Positions 27,699-37,377 of a DNA stretch of 64,000 nucleotides are shown here, one piece after another. Under the pieces are notes generated by a model that saw only the letters and a list, made by a program, of their open reading frames with translations, was not told the DNA's origin and did not search any database. The stretch covers positions 1 to 64,000 of the forward strand of contig NZ_SLXE01000005.1 in the NCBI RefSeq assembly GCF_004341385.1, read 5' to 3'. Numbering within the stretch: the stretch's first letter is position 1; each line of letters begins with the position of its first letter. Origin of the DNA: Uruburuella suis. Its GTDB lineage: Bacteria; Pseudomonadota; Gammaproteobacteria; Burkholderiales; Neisseriaceae. A program made the position numbers and the translations under genes.

Positions 27699-27923
27699 AA
27701 AGAAGCGCGTATTATGCCGAGGATTACTTTATTTGGCAATACAGCTTGGGCAGCTTTTCCGCTAAATCCACCTATTTTTTTGTTTTTTATTTGGATTTTT
27801 TTCAGACGGCCTGTTGAATCCGCAAGGCCGGCGGGGCGCTAAACCGCAAATTCCTCATCTTGGCAGCGAAATTGTATTAAAATAACGCCTTTCTCACGCT
27901 GCATTGAAACATCATATCCCGAC

Positions 27924-28715
27924 ATGGCTCAACACCCTTACCGCCGCCTGCGCCCGCAGCGCTTCGAGCTGCCCGAAGTGGGCATTTCCGAAGAAGGCAA
28001 CATCCGCTCGCTGCATTTGGGCAGCGCCACTATTCAAAGCTCGATGAATCTCGACCACCCGGCCGATTTGGTGCTCTCTTACAGCCGCGCCATGATGGGC
28101 TGGCTGCTGTTTGCCGAGCAGGCGCCGGCGCACATCACCCAAATCGGCCTGGGCGGTGGCTCGTTTGCGCGTTGGATAGACGCTTATCTGCCCGACACCC
28201 GCCAAACCGCCATCGACATCAACCCGCAAGTAATCAGCGTGGCGCGCAGCTTATTTGAGCTGCCTTTTGAAGACGCGCATTTTGAAATTGTTGAAGCCGA
28301 TGGCGCGGAATACATCAAAACCGTGCGCGGCGGCACCGATGTGATTTTGGTTGACGGCTTTGATGGCGAGCAGATTATCGACGCTTTGGTGGGCGAGGCC
28401 TTTTTCCGCGATTGCCGCCGCGCGCTCTCGCCTGACGGCGTGTTTGTAACCAATTGGTGGAGCGGCGACAAGCGCTATGGCCGTTTTGTCGAAAGCCTGT
28501 TGGATGTGTTTGAAGGCCGTGTGCTCGAATTGCCGGCCGAGAGCTACGGCAATATGGCGGTGTTCGGCTTTCAAAGTGTGCCCAAAGAGCAGCATTTCGA
28601 CAAGCTCAAAAAACGCGCCGATAAATTGGGCGGCCAATACGGCCTCGATTTTCCGCGCATGCTCGCTGCCATCAAAAGCCATAATCAAAACAACGGCAAA
28701 AGCCTTTATTTGTAA
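27924..28715 (+). CDS. Spermidine synthase-like protein (SpeE fold)
   Basis: Protein of 263 residues with the methyltransferase-like fold of polyamine aminopropyltransferases. Gly-rich IGLGGGSFARW (residues 74-84), the acidic AIDINPQV and EADGAEYI turns, and ILVDGFDGE support this. It is shorter at the N-terminus than true SpeE, and no speD is nearby, so the substrate is uncertain. Many proteobacteria carry such SpeE paralogues of unknown function. Confidence 0.7.
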   Translation: MAQHPYRRLRPQRFELPEVGISEEGNIRSLHLGSATIQSSMNLDHPADLVLSYSRAMMGWLLFAEQAPAHITQIGLGGGSFARWIDAYLPDTRQTAIDINPQVISVARSLFELPFEDAHFEIVEADGAEYIKTVRGGTDVILVDGFDGEQIIDALVGEAFFRDCRRALSPDGVFVTNWWSGDKRYGRFVESLLDVFEGRVLELPAESYGNMAVFGFQSVPKEQHFDKLKKRADKLGGQYGLDFPRMLAAIKSHNQNNGKSLYL

Positions 28716-28755
28716 AGGCTGCCACGAGCGCATACAATAAACCCCACACACTTTC

Positions 28756-28780
28756 GGCCGTCTGAAACGTTCAGACGGCC
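28756..28780. terminator. DUS inverted pair
   Basis: GGCCGTCTGAA and its complement with a 3-base loop, between the SpeE-like and [2Fe-2S] protein genes. Confidence 0.65.
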
Positions 28781-28800
28781 ACGATTCAGGAAGCCTGATT

Positions 28801-29130
28801 ATGAGCTATTTCGAACGTCATCTCTTTATCTGCACCAACGCGCGCCACAACGATTGCAAACAAAGCTGCAACGACAACGGCGAGGGCGATGCGGCGGTGG
28901 ATTTTTTAAAAGGCCACGCCAAAAAGCGCGATTTAATCGGGCCGGGCAAACTGCGCATCAGCAGCACCGGCTGCCTGGGTCGCTGTGAATCGGGTCCGGC
29001 GATGGTGATTTATCCCGAAGCGCGTTGGTACACCTATGTGGATGAAGAAGATCTGCAAGAAATTTTAGACCAAGATTTGGCCAAAGGCGAAGCCGTTGCC
29101 CGCTTGCTGATTGATGCGCCCGACAGCTGA
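28801..29130 (+). CDS. Thioredoxin-like [2Fe-2S] ferredoxin
   Basis: Protein of 109 residues. Cys11, Cys23, Cys58 and Cys62 (FICTNAR, CNDN, STGCLGRCESGP) are the four ligands expected for a thioredoxin-fold [2Fe-2S] ferredoxin; Cys19 is extra. The redox partner is unknown. It lies between the SpeE-like gene and a hydrolase gene on the same strand, each with its own DUS pair, so it may be transcribed alone. Confidence 0.82.
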   Translation: MSYFERHLFICTNARHNDCKQSCNDNGEGDAAVDFLKGHAKKRDLIGPGKLRISSTGCLGRCESGPAMVIYPEARWYTYVDEEDLQEILDQDLAKGEAVARLLIDAPDS

Positions 29131-29140
29131 AACACCTAAA

Positions 29141-29201
29141 GAGGCTCTGAATAACTCATCATGACGGCAAAATCCATAAGTCAGCGTTTTTCAAAGCCTC
29201 C
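29141..29201. repeat. Short GAGGCTCTGAATAACTC element
   Basis: Left tip GAGGCTCTGAATAACTC and a right end AAGCCTCC. A fuller relative lies at 30531-30690. Confidence 0.6.
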
Positions 29202-29218
29202 TAAACTTCAATATCAAA

Positions 29219-29248
29219 AGGCCGTCTGAAAGCCTTTTCAGACGGCCT
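29219..29248. terminator. DUS inverted pair
   Basis: AGGCCGTCTGAAA arms with a 4-base loop, between the ferredoxin and hydrolase genes. Confidence 0.65.
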
Positions 29249-29266
29249 CTACCCAAAGAAACCACC

Positions 29267-29920
29267 ATGCTCACATTGGAAAATGCGCTCGATATCGCCG
29301 GCCCCGCCGGCAAACTCGCCACGCTTTATTTACCTGCCCAAGGCCGCGAACGCGGCGTGGCCGTGATCAACCACCCCAATCCGCGCCAAGGCGGCACCAA
29401 CACCAATAAGGTTATCCAAACCGCGGCCAAAGCCTTAAACCAGCTCGGCTTTCACTGCTATCTGCCCAATTTGCGCGGCGTGGGCAGCAGCGGGGGCGAA
29501 CACGATTACGGGCGCGGTGAAACCGACGACTGCATCGCCGTGATTGATTATGCGCGTGCACAACACCCCGGCGCGGCGCAATTTGTGTTGGGCGGTTTTT
29601 CATTCGGCGGCTATGTGTCGCTTTTTGCCGCCCAAGCGCGCCGCCCCGATTTGCTGCTGCTGATTGCACCGGCCGTGGGCATGTATGAACGCGCCGAGCC
29701 TGCCGCCGCCGATGCCGCCCGCACCTTGCTGATACACGGTGAAATCGACGATGTGGTGCCGCTGGGCAATGCCTTTAGCTGGGCGGCGCCGCAAGATTTG
29801 CCGGTGGTGGTGTTGCCGGAATCGTCGCACTTTTTTCACGGCAAGCTGATGCCGCTGCGCCACACCATTTTGCGCTTGGCACCGTCTTTTTTAGCGATGG
29901 AAGCAGCGGCCGGAAAATAA
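29267..29920 (+). CDS. Alpha/beta hydrolase
   Basis: Protein of 217 residues with the nucleophile elbow GFSFGG (Ser112), an early NHPNPRQGGTNTNKV segment typical of small dienelactone-hydrolase-like proteins, Asp in HGEIDDVVPL and His in ESSHFFHG. It is probably a cytoplasmic esterase of unknown substrate. I considered a link with the aromatic island but it is 12 kb away with no shared operator. Confidence 0.75.
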   Translation: MLTLENALDIAGPAGKLATLYLPAQGRERGVAVINHPNPRQGGTNTNKVIQTAAKALNQLGFHCYLPNLRGVGSSGGEHDYGRGETDDCIAVIDYARAQHPGAAQFVLGGFSFGGYVSLFAAQARRPDLLLLIAPAVGMYERAEPAAADAARTLLIHGEIDDVVPLGNAFSWAAPQDLPVVVLPESSHFFHGKLMPLRHTILRLAPSFLAMEAAAGK

Positions 29921-29994
29921 GCGTTCTGTAATCGTACCAATCCAAAAAAATAACCTTACAAAATAAAAGCAGTTCGGCAGCATCATCTGCGTAC

Positions 29995-30083
29995 GTCGGA
30001 TTCTTGAATCCGACGTTTGGACAACGGCCAAAGCAATGTGCATGCCTTGTTCTGAGAACAAGTGTCGGATTCGAGAATCCGAC
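29995..30083. repeat. GTCGGATTC-N2-GAATCCGAC palindromes, first two copies
   Basis: Perfect 20-bp palindromic hairpins at 29995-30014 and 30064-30083, linked by a segment containing CTTGTTCTGAGAACAAG. A third copy is at 30441-30460. Confidence 0.75.
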
Positions 30084-30179
30084 CTACAGGCTGCCTGTTT
30101 GTATATTATTTTTTTGAATGGGTATCATTTGCCGATGCCGCATCTGCACCGAATACGGCTTTTGTTTGACAGAACCAAT

Positions 30180-30213
30180 AAGGCCGTCTGAAACGTTTAT
30201 TTCAGACGGCCTT
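30180..30213. terminator. DUS-pair terminator
   Basis: AAGGCCGTCTGAAA and its complement, followed on the plus strand by TGTTTTTTAT. It is about 260 bp beyond the hydrolase gene. Confidence 0.7.
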
Positions 30214-30288
30214 TGTTTTTTATGGCTGTAAACTTTGGCATTGCCTTTGAAACCGTCGGGCGCGGGTCGGATATGTGTATCTATCTAA

Positions 30289-30337
30289 CATTTGCGGCAG
30301 GCCGTCTGAAAGGGTTTCAGACGGCCTGCCGCAAATG
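30289..30337. repeat. Long perfect DUS hairpin
   Basis: Arms of 23 bp (30289-30311 and 30315-30337) extend the DUS on both sides with CATTTGCGGC, separated by only 3 bases. It is isolated in non-coding DNA. Confidence 0.8.
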
Positions 30338-30440
30338 GTGGCTCAAGCGGGGGAGGCATTTGTTCAGTTAAACAGTTGCCGTTCGGGTAATGGTATCCGA
30401 TATTTTCGGCAACTCAGAAAATCTTGTTCTGCGAATAAGC

Positions 30441-30460
30441 GTCGGATTGGAGAATCCGAC
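30441..30460. repeat. GTCGGATT-type palindrome, third copy
   Basis: Reads GTCGGATT, GGAG, AATCCGAC; related to 29995-30014 and 30064-30083. Confidence 0.65.
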
Positions 30461-30530
30461 CGACACACTTAAGCCAAAAGCCAACTTCAGCAAATTGAAA
30501 TTGATCGGCAAGCCGCTGCGCGTTGCTTAA

Positions 30531-30690
30531 GGAGGCTCTGAATAACTCATGGCGGTGCCTTTTATCGTCCTTTTTACGCTATGCTGCGTTGGTTTTTTGA
30601 GGAAATAGAACCACTATTCCCTCAAAAAAACGCCTTGCCTAGCATAAAAACGCCGGCAAAATTCACTTGCCAGAGTTATTTAGAGCCTCC
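30531..30690. mobile_element. MITE-like element with GGAGGCTC termini
   Basis: Terminal repeats GGAGGCTCTGAATAACTC (30531-30548) and, inverted, GGAGGCTCTAAATAACTC (30673-30690) match at 17 of 18 bases. The 160-bp element has no reading frame and contains an inner inverted TTTTTTGAGG/CCTCAAAAAA. It ends 4 bp from the trpS stop. Confidence 0.75.
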
Positions 30691-30694
30691 TTTA

Positions 30695-31702
30695 TTATTT
30701 CAGTGAACGGATGCCCACCGCATCACGCACTTTTGCCAGCAACAGGCGTGCTTCTGCACGGGCTTTTTCTGCACCCGCCTGCAAAATGGCTTCGATTTGC
30801 GCCGGATCGGCCATAAGTGCGTGGTAGCGTTCGCGCTTGTCGGCCAGCTCCTCGTTGAGCTTGGCGGCCAGCATTTTTTTGGCTTCGCCCCAAGCCAGGC
30901 CGTCGGCCAATGCTTGGGTGAAAGCGGCGGTGTCGGCAGGCGTGGCAAAGGCTTTGTAGATTTCAAACAGCGGGCTCTCGTCGGTGTCTTTGGGCTCGCC
31001 CGGCGCTTTCAGATTGGTCACGATTTTGTTGACGGCTTTTTGCAGCTTTTTCTCGTCTTCAAACAAAGGAATGGTGTTGCCGTAGCTTTTGCTCATTTTA
31101 CGCCCGTCCAAGCCCACCAAGGTTTCCACTTCTTCATCGATTTTCGCTTGCGGCAGCGTAAACAGATCTTGATATAAATGATTGAAGCGGGCGGCAATAT
31201 CGCGTGCCATTTCCACATGTTGGATTTGGTCGCGCCCCACCGGCACATCGTTGGCGCGGAACATCAAAATATCGGCGCTCATCAGCATCGGGTAGCAAAA
31301 CAAGCCCATGTCCACCGCCGCATCGGCATCGTTGCCCGCTTCTTCATTGGCTTGCACCGCGGCTTTATAAGCATGTGCTCGGTTCATCAGGCCTTTGGCG
31401 GTAACGCAGGTGAGTATCCAGTTTAATTCCATGATTTCGGAAATATCGCTCTGGCGGTAAAACGTGGTGCGTTCGGGGTCGAGGCCGCAGGCGAGCCAAG
31501 TGGCGGCCACGGCGCGGGTGGATTCGTGAATCAATTGCGGGTCGCGGCATTTGATCAGGCCGTGGTAATCGGCCAAAAAAAGAAACGATTCGGTGTTTTC
31601 GTCGCGGCTGGCGCGGATGGCGGGACGGATGGCGCCCACATAATTGCCCAAATGGGGAGTGCCGGTGGTGGTCACGCCGGTGAGTACGCGTTTTTTATTC
31701 AT
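30695..31702 (-). CDS. trpS: Tryptophan--tRNA ligase
   Basis: Class I aminoacyl-tRNA synthetase of 335 residues that charges tRNA-Trp. The HIGH-type motif appears as TPHLGNYVG (residues 15-23) and KMSKS at 202-206 ([10 protein letters not shown]), with the Rossmann fold between. Length and sequence are normal. It is followed closely by a MITE-like element that may shape its 3' end. Confidence 0.95.
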   Translation of the reverse strand: MNKKRVLTGVTTTGTPHLGNYVGAIRPAIRASRDENTESFLFLADYHGLIKCRDPQLIHESTRAVAATWLACGLDPERTTFYRQSDISEIMELNWILTCVTAKGLMNRAHAYKAAVQANEEAGNDADAAVDMGLFCYPMLMSADILMFRANDVPVGRDQIQHVEMARDIAARFNHLYQDLFTLPQAKIDEEVETLVGLDGRKMSKSYGNTIPLFEDEKKLQKAVNKIVTNLKAPGEPKDTDESPLFEIYKAFATPADTAAFTQALADGLAWGEAKKMLAAKLNEELADKRERYHALMADPAQIEAILQAGAEKARAEARLLLAKVRDAVGIRSLK

Positions 31703-31923
31703 GGAATGCTTTCACAATCAAACAGGCCGTCTGAAACGGCCGTGCTCATTATTTATTAAGAAATCAAGAAAAACAGATAAACGCGATTATACCGCATCGC
31801 ACCGCCGCCACAAGCCGCCGCAGCCGCTGCATCGGGCAGGGGCTGCAACACGGCTATTTTCCGCCGCCCAAGCGCCGATAAAATACGCGGCGGCTTTGGC
31901 ATTTTGCCGCCGGAAATGATTTA

Positions 31924-32181
31924 TACCCATTCAAAAAAGTAAGCTAACAAGGCGGAAGCCTGCGACACTACAACCAGTACGGCAAGGCGAGCCAACGCAG
32001 TTATTGATTCGGCAATTAAATATTGAACATTTTCAGATGCCGGCAAACAAGCCTTTGGTTTGTTGCCCTCTCCCTAGCCCTCTCCCACGGGAGAGGGAAC
32101 AGGTTTCTGCTGCAGGTAAGAGGATGTGAATATTCAATAATTAATTGCCGCATCTATAGGTTATTTTTGGGATGGGTATTA
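31924..32181. mobile_element. MITE-like element, ATACCCATTC family, interrupted copy
   Basis: It starts ATACCCATTCAAAAAAGTAA and ends TTTGGGATGGGTAT, the inverted tip. The left half matches the right half of the 43912-44013 copy. The middle carries an unrelated insert with the hairpin CCCTCTCCC/GGGAGAGGG. Confidence 0.65.
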
Positions 32182-32277
32182 TGCGCTTGCCTGCGCAAGC
32201 GTTCAGACGGCCTCTGCACCCGCAAAATAGGCAAATAATGTTAACATACGTGCTTGTTCCCGCTCAAAGCCCACACC

Positions 32278-33462
32278 ATGAATCCGCTGCTCAACCAATT
32301 GCAACCTTATCCTTTTGCCCGCCTGCGCGAAGCCATGCAAGGCATTGACGCGCCGGCCGGCGTGAAGCCGGTGCCGCTGCACATCGGCGAGCCGAAGCAC
32401 GCCACGCCCAAAGTGATCACCGATGCGCTCACCGCTTCTTTAAACGAATTATCAAGCTATCCGCTCTCGGCCGGCCTGCTCGAATTGCGTCAAGCCTGCG
32501 CCGATTGGGCAGCGCGCCGCTACGACGGCCTCACGCTCAACCCCGACACCGAGATCCTGCCCGTACTCGGCAGCCGTGAAGCGCTGTTTGCCTTTGCGCA
32601 AGTGGTGCTCGACCCGAGTGCCGCCGAAAAAAACATCATTATCAGCCCCAATCCTTTCTATCAAATTTATGAAGGCGCGGCTTATTTGGGCGGCGGCGAC
32701 ATTTATTTTGCCAATTGCCGTGCGCCCGATTTTATGCCGGCCTGGCAGGAAGTGCCCGAACAGATTTGGCAGCGCACCAAGCTTGTGTTTGTCTGCTCGC
32801 CCAACAATCCTTGCGGCAGCGTGATGCAGCGCGATGATTGGGCGGCTTTGTTTGCCCTGCAAGACCGTTATGGCTTTGTGGTGGCTTCTGATGAATGTTA
32901 TTCCGAAATCTATTTTGATGGCGCCAAACCCATAGGCTGCTTGCAAGCGGCTGCACAATTGGGGCGCAGCAATAAAGGCTTGGTGATGTTTACCAGCCTT
33001 TCCAAGCGCTCCAACGTGCCCGGCCTGCGCTCGGGCTTTGTGGCGGGCGATGCCGCTTTGCTCAAGGCTTTTTCGCTCTACCGCACTTATCACGGCAGCG
33101 CCATGAGCGTGCCGGTGCAGCGCGCCAGCATTGCCGCTTGGCAAGATGAAGCCCATGTGGCCGAAAACCGCCGCCTGTATCAGGAAAAATTCAGCAAAGT
33201 GGTGCCGATTTTGCGGCAGGCGTTTGATGTGCAGATGCCCGATGCTTCGTTTTATCTGTGGCTTAAAGTGCCCGGCGGCGATGATTTGGCTTTTGCGCAA
33301 AAACTGTGGCGCGAAGCGGCGATTCAGGTGTTGCCCGGCCGCTTTTTGGGGCGCGACACCCCGGAAGGCAATGCCGGCGAAGGCTATGTGCGCATTGCGC
33401 TGGTGGCCGGTGTGGCCGAATGCGTGGCGGCGGCTGAAACGATGGTGGCGCTGTTTCGCTGA
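32278..33462 (+). CDS. dapC: Succinyldiaminopimelate aminotransferase
   Basis: Fold-type I PLP aminotransferase of 394 residues. The PLP lysine is Lys243 (FTSLSKRSNVPGLRSG), and SPNNPCG (residues 174-180) is the usual ring-binding motif. Its sequence matches the neisserial/proteobacterial DapC group, which transfers the amino group to N-succinyl-2-amino-6-ketopimelate in lysine and peptidoglycan synthesis. The start MNPLLNQLQPYPF is taken; eight codons upstream are possible but atypical. Confidence 0.87.
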   Translation: MNPLLNQLQPYPFARLREAMQGIDAPAGVKPVPLHIGEPKHATPKVITDALTASLNELSSYPLSAGLLELRQACADWAARRYDGLTLNPDTEILPVLGSREALFAFAQVVLDPSAAEKNIIISPNPFYQIYEGAAYLGGGDIYFANCRAPDFMPAWQEVPEQIWQRTKLVFVCSPNNPCGSVMQRDDWAALFALQDRYGFVVASDECYSEIYFDGAKPIGCLQAAAQLGRSNKGLVMFTSLSKRSNVPGLRSGFVAGDAALLKAFSLYRTYHGSAMSVPVQRASIAAWQDEAHVAENRRLYQEKFSKVVPILRQAFDVQMPDASFYLWLKVPGGDDLAFAQKLWREAAIQVLPGRFLGRDTPEGNAGEGYVRIALVAGVAECVAAAETMVALFR

Positions 33463-33777
33463 TGGCGAAAAGGCGCTAAAAGCTTTCAGACGGCCTTTGC
33501 CTGCTTTTTTGATCAGATTGATGTATTTGAAATAGCGTGAAACTTTATCCCAAATAAAACCCATTTTGTTTATCTTGATTTCGAGCCGGGCATGAAAAGC
33601 CCTGATGCGCAATCGCGCCCGAAGCGGCGGCGGTTTTGTGGCATAATGGCACACCTTTACCCGTTTGCGCCGGCAGCAACACCATGCTGCCGGCGGCTGA
33701 TTGTTTGATGAATTGCATGCAGACGGCCGCTTGAACATGCCGGCAGGCCGTCTGAAAGAAAAAGAAAGAATATCATT
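33463..33777. other. Gene-free gap between dapC and rhlE
   Basis: It holds single uptake sequences near 33484 and 33746 and a likely -10 box (TATAAT-like CATAAT near 33640). Otherwise I see nothing in it. Confidence 0.4.
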
Positions 33778-35178
33778 ATGAACCCGTTTGCATCTTTGGG
33801 CTTGGGCAGCGAAATCGTGTCTGCGCTCACCGAGCAGGGCTACGAAACGCCCACGCCGATTCAGGCCGCCGCCATTCCCAAGGCCTTGGCCGGCCACGAT
33901 TTGCTTGCCGCCGCCCAAACCGGCACCGGCAAAACCGCCGCCTTTATGCTGCCCAGCCTCGAGCGCCTCAAGCGCTATGCCACGCCCAGCACCTCGCCCG
34001 CCATGCATCCGGTGCGCATGTTGGTGCTCACGCCCACGCGCGAATTGGCCGACCAAATCGATCAAAACGTGCAAGCCTATATCAAAAACCTGCCGCTGCG
34101 CCACGCCGTGCTGTTTGGCGGGGTGAACATGGATGCGCAAACCCGTGCCCTGCGCGCCGGCTGCGAAATCGTGGTGGCCACGGTCGGCCGCCTGCTCGAT
34201 CATGTGAAGCAGAAAAACATCAACCTGAGCAAAGTGGAAATCGTGGTGCTCGATGAGGCCGACCGCATGCTCGACATGGGCTTTATCGACGACATCCGCA
34301 GCATCATGCAGATGCTGCCTAAGCAGCGCCAAACCCTGCTTTTTTCCGCCACATTCGCTCCGCCGATCCGCAAGCTCGCGCAAGACTTTATGAAAAACCC
34401 CGAGCAAGTGGAAGTGGCCGCGCAAAACACCGCCAATGCCAATGTGGAGCAGCATGTGATTGCGGTGGACACCGCCCGCAAACGCAGCCTGCTTGAGCGG
34501 TTGATTGTGGATTTGAACATGAATCAGGTGATCGTGTTTTGCAAAACCAAGCAAAGCGTGGACCAGGTCAACCGCGATTTGCAGCGGCGCAATATCGCTG
34601 CCCAAGCGATTCACGGCGACAAATCTCAGCAAACCCGCCTCGAAACCTTGGCGGCGTTTAAAGAAGGGCGGTTGCGCGTGCTGGTGGCCACCGATGTGGC
34701 CGCGCGCGGGCTCGATATTGCCGAATTACCGTTTGTGATCAACTATGAATTGCCCACCCAGCCCGAAGATTATGTGCACCGCATCGGCCGAACCGGCCGC
34801 GCCGGCGCCGACGGCGTGGCGATTTCGCTGATGGATGAAGCCGAGCAAAAAATGTTTGAATCCATCAAAGCACTCACCGGCAGCGAAATCGCCGTGGAGC
34901 GCATCGAAGGCTTCGAGCCGCGCTGGTGGCGCAATGGCGACGAGCCGGCCGCCGAAGTGGCTGTCACAACCGAAGCGCGTGCGCGCAGCAGCAGCCGCAA
35001 TGAGCGCCCTGCGCGTGAGGCCGGCCGCAGCGAGCGCACCGATAAACGCAGCGAAAGCCGCACCGCCGAGCGCAACGATGCCGGCAGCGCTTGCGGCAAA
35101 ATCGCCGGCCGCAGCCGCCGCAGCCGCCGCGAGCGCCCCAAATGCGCGCTTTTGCAAGCCGGCTACGGCGCACAATAA
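33778..35178 (+). CDS. rhlE: DEAD-box RNA helicase, RhlE family
   Basis: ATP-dependent RNA helicase of 466 residues. Motif I AQTGTGKT (46-53), PTREL, DEAD (159-162), SAT (190-192) and HRIGRTGR (about 334-341) are in order, with the Q motif near PTPIQ. After residue 385 comes a low-complexity tail rich in Arg, Ser and Glu that ends CALLQAGYGAQ, as expected for RhlE tails that bind RNA. Likely roles are ribosome assembly and RNA turnover. Confidence 0.92.
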   Translation: MNPFASLGLGSEIVSALTEQGYETPTPIQAAAIPKALAGHDLLAAAQTGTGKTAAFMLPSLERLKRYATPSTSPAMHPVRMLVLTPTRELADQIDQNVQAYIKNLPLRHAVLFGGVNMDAQTRALRAGCEIVVATVGRLLDHVKQKNINLSKVEIVVLDEADRMLDMGFIDDIRSIMQMLPKQRQTLLFSATFAPPIRKLAQDFMKNPEQVEVAAQNTANANVEQHVIAVDTARKRSLLERLIVDLNMNQVIVFCKTKQSVDQVNRDLQRRNIAAQAIHGDKSQQTRLETLAAFKEGRLRVLVATDVAARGLDIAELPFVINYELPTQPEDYVHRIGRTGRAGADGVAISLMDEAEQKMFESIKALTGSEIAVERIEGFEPRWWRNGDEPAAEVAVTTEARARSSSRNERPAREAGRSERTDKRSESRTAERNDAGSACGKIAGRSRRSRRERPKCALLQAGYGAQ

Positions 35179-35194
35179 AGCGTATGCAAAATAA

Positions 35195-35230
35195 ACACAG
35201 GCCGTCTGAAAGCTTTCAGACGGCCTGTGT
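35195..35230 (+). terminator. DUS-pair terminator after rhlE
   Basis: ACACAGGCCGTCTGAAAG directly followed by its complement, then GTTTT, 17 bp past the stop. Confidence 0.8.
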
Positions 35231-35244
35231 GTTTTATGCAGCCC

Positions 35245-35276
35245 GTTGTGTCACTTTTTTATGCATTCCACTATAT
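35245..35276. mobile_element. Solo tip of the TATAGTGGAATGC family
   Basis: CGTTGTGTCACTTTTTTATG then CATTCCACTATA matches the right end of the palindromes at 40716-40863 and 50517-50655. No left half is present. Confidence 0.65.
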
Positions 35277-35285
35277 AAAATAAAC

Positions 35286-35325
35286 ACACATGCCGTCTGA
35301 AAGCTTTCAGACGGCCTGTATGTTT
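35286..35325. repeat. DUS inverted pair, AT-DUS/AG-DUS
   Basis: ATGCCGTCTGAAAG faces CTTTCAGACGGCCTGT. It almost duplicates the rhlE terminator. Confidence 0.65.
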
Positions 35326-35437
35326 TATGCAGGCTTGCGACAAGATTACGCCGCAAAAGCGTGGCGCGCACACCACGGGCAACAAGCGCAGGTATGATTG
35401 ACTTTGTCAAAACAAAGCGTCATCGTGCGCATGGCAC

Positions 35438-35477
35438 GCAAATGCCGTCTGAAAATTTTTTTCAGACGGCATTTGCG
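35438..35477. terminator. DUS-pair terminator downstream of the transglycosylase gene
   Basis: CGCAAATGCCGTCTGAAAA and its complement around 2 bases, about 77 bp beyond the stop of the minus-strand gene. Confidence 0.7.
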
Positions 35478-35553
35478 TTTTATACAGACAGCAGGTTTTC
35501 ATGCATACGATTAGGCCGCAAAAGCGCGGCGCGCGTAGTGGCGGCGGCCTGCA

Positions 35554-36186
35554 TTATCCGGCCCATTGCCAGCGGTTGCGCCAAGCGCCGATTACGGCGT
35601 TGGGGTATTTATTGCTGCCGAGGCTGCCGTTGAAACGCGCCAGCGCGCGGGTGAGATTGCCGCGTTCGACATTATTGTAGTGGCGCAAAATGGTGCAGCC
35701 GTAGCGCAGGTTGGTGCGGATATCAAACAGATTGTGCTCGGCGCGACCGATGTGGTTTTTCCAAAATGGCATCACCTGCATTAAGCCGCGCGCGCCCACG
35801 CCGCTGATGGCGTATTGGCGGAAAGCGCTTTCCACTTCGATCAGCCCCAACACCATTTGCGTGTCGAGCCCGGCGCGGGTGGATTCATATTGGATATGGG
35901 TGAGCAGGCGGCGGCGCTCGGCTTCATCGGGCACAAAACGCGCCAGCCGCGCCGACATATCGCGCAGCCAGCGCGCGCCGTCGGCCGGCTTGGCAAACAC
36001 CAACCGCGCCGGGTTGGCATTGTTTACCGAATTGCGCATTACCGATGCCACATCGTCGGATAAGGTTTCTTCGCGTTGCGCACCGGCGCGCGCCAGCACG
36101 GGCGAGAGCAGCAAAGCGCCGCCGACCAGCAGTAGGCGGCGGCGCTCGATGAGGGGAGAGGTTTGAGAGAGGGCGTTGTTTTCCAT
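35554..36186 (-). CDS. Lytic transglycosylase, SLT domain
   Basis: Protein of 210 residues with an N-terminal export segment (ERRRLLLVGGALLLSPVLARAGA, residues 14-36) and an SLT domain from about 100. The catalytic acid is Glu119 in IEVESAF, followed by GARGLMQVMP and ALARFNGSLGSN. It would cleave peptidoglycan glycan strands in the periplasm. The arginine triplet before the hydrophobic core recalls a Tat signal but lacks the full motif. Which Slt/Mlt-like class it belongs to is not clear. Confidence 0.85.
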   Translation of the reverse strand: MENNALSQTSPLIERRRLLLVGGALLLSPVLARAGAQREETLSDDVASVMRNSVNNANPARLVFAKPADGARWLRDMSARLARFVPDEAERRRLLTHIQYESTRAGLDTQMVLGLIEVESAFRQYAISGVGARGLMQVMPFWKNHIGRAEHNLFDIRTNLRYGCTILRHYNNVERGNLTRALARFNGSLGSNKYPNAVIGAWRNRWQWAG

Positions 36187-36223
36187 GATGTGCAGATTTG
36201 TTTTTTATCATTTGATTAATAGC

Positions 36224-36251
36224 AGGCCGTCTGAAACCTTTCAGACGGCCT
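36224..36251. terminator. DUS-pair terminator after pyrC
   Basis: AGGCCGTCTGAAA arms with a 2-base loop between pyrC and the transglycosylase gene. Confidence 0.7.
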
Positions 36252-36293
36252 ATGATTATAAAACATTATTTTTGCAGCATAAAGCCTGCACGA

Positions 36294-37337
36294 TTAATCT
36301 GCGTAGCGCACACGCCAACCCACGCTCTCGCCGCCGCGCATCGGCACCAAGACTTCATCTTCGCCAAAAGGCACTTTCGGCGGCACCAATTGGGTTTCTT
36401 TCACCAGCGTAAGCGTGTGCGGGTTTTCGGGCAGGCCGTAAAAGTGGGCGCCGTTTTGCGCGGCAAAGGCTTCGAGCTTGTCGAGCGCGTCGGCCGCTTC
36501 AAACACTTCGGCATAAAGTTCAATCGCAGTGGCGGCGCTGAACATGCCCGCGCAACCGCAGGCGTTTTCTTTGGCCGATTGCGCGTGCGGCGCGCTGTCG
36601 GTGCCCAAAAAGAATTTATGTGCTTTTTCGCCGGTGATGGCGGCCACCAGCGCTTTGCGGTGGCTTTCGCGCTTGAGCACGGGCAGGCAATAATGATGCG
36701 GGCGCACGCCGCCCACCAGTAAATCGTTGCGGTTGAGCAGCAAATGTTGGGGCGTCACGCTGGCGGCCACATTCTCACCCGCTTCCATCACTAAGCGTGC
36801 GGCATCGGCGGTGGTGATGTGTTCAAACACCACTTTGAGCGCCGGCACTTTTTCCAGCACCGGCTTCATCACGCGCTCGATAAACACGGCTTCGCGGTCG
36901 AAAATATCGATTTCGGGGTCGGTTACTTCGCCGTGCACCAAAAACAAGATGCCTTCTTGTGCCATGGTTTGCAGCACCGGAATCAGCTTGAATAAATCGG
37001 TTACGCCCGAATCGGAATTGGTGGTGGCGCCGGCGGGATAAAGCTTGAAGGCCACAATGCCGGCAGCTTTGGCTTCGCGCACGGTGTCGGGCGTGGTGTT
37101 GTCGGTGAGGTAAAGCGTCATCAGCGGCTCAAACGTGCTGCCTTCGGGCAGCGCAGCCTCAATGCGCGCGCGATAGGCAAGCGCATCGGCCACGCTTGCC
37201 ACCGGCGGCTTGAGGTTGGGCATAATCACTGCGCGCCCCATTTGGCGGGCAGTGAAAGGCAGCACGGCTTTGAGCGCCTCGCCGTCGCGCAGGTGCAAAT
37301 GCATATCGTCGGGCTGGATAATGGTGAGGGTTTGCAT
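36294..37337 (-). CDS. pyrC: Dihydroorotase
   Basis: Class II dihydroorotase of 347 residues, the third step of pyrimidine synthesis. Metal ligands His13 and His15 (HLHLRDG) and the carboxylated bridging Lys98 ([12 protein letters not shown]) are visible. The start [16 protein letters not shown] is the family N-terminus; an upstream in-frame start would add 27 residues with no similarity. The gene lies 40 bp after the lipoprotein gene. Confidence 0.95.
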   Translation of the reverse strand: MQTLTIIQPDDMHLHLRDGEALKAVLPFTARQMGRAVIMPNLKPPVASVADALAYRARIEAALPEGSTFEPLMTLYLTDNTTPDTVREAKAAGIVAFKLYPAGATTNSDSGVTDLFKLIPVLQTMAQEGILFLVHGEVTDPEIDIFDREAVFIERVMKPVLEKVPALKVVFEHITTADAARLVMEAGENVAASVTPQHLLLNRNDLLVGGVRPHHYCLPVLKRESHRKALVAAITGEKAHKFFLGTDSAPHAQSAKENACGCAGMFSAATAIELYAEVFEAADALDKLEAFAAQNGAHFYGLPENPHTLTLVKETQLVPPKVPFGEDEVLVPMRGGESVGWRVRYAD

Positions 37338-37377
37338 GGCATTCCTTTGCCGGTTGGGTTTAATCGAGAATACAGCG

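Noticed and set aside
29267..29920. Hydrolase as a member of the aromatic pathway
   Set aside because: It is 12 kb away, has no ATAC-N7-GTAT operator, and the pathway already has its own enol-lactonase.
32452..34632. 726-codon open frame on the minus strand spanning dapC and rhlE
   Set aside because: It runs antisense to two well-supported genes and across their intergenic DUS; the sequence looks like no protein.
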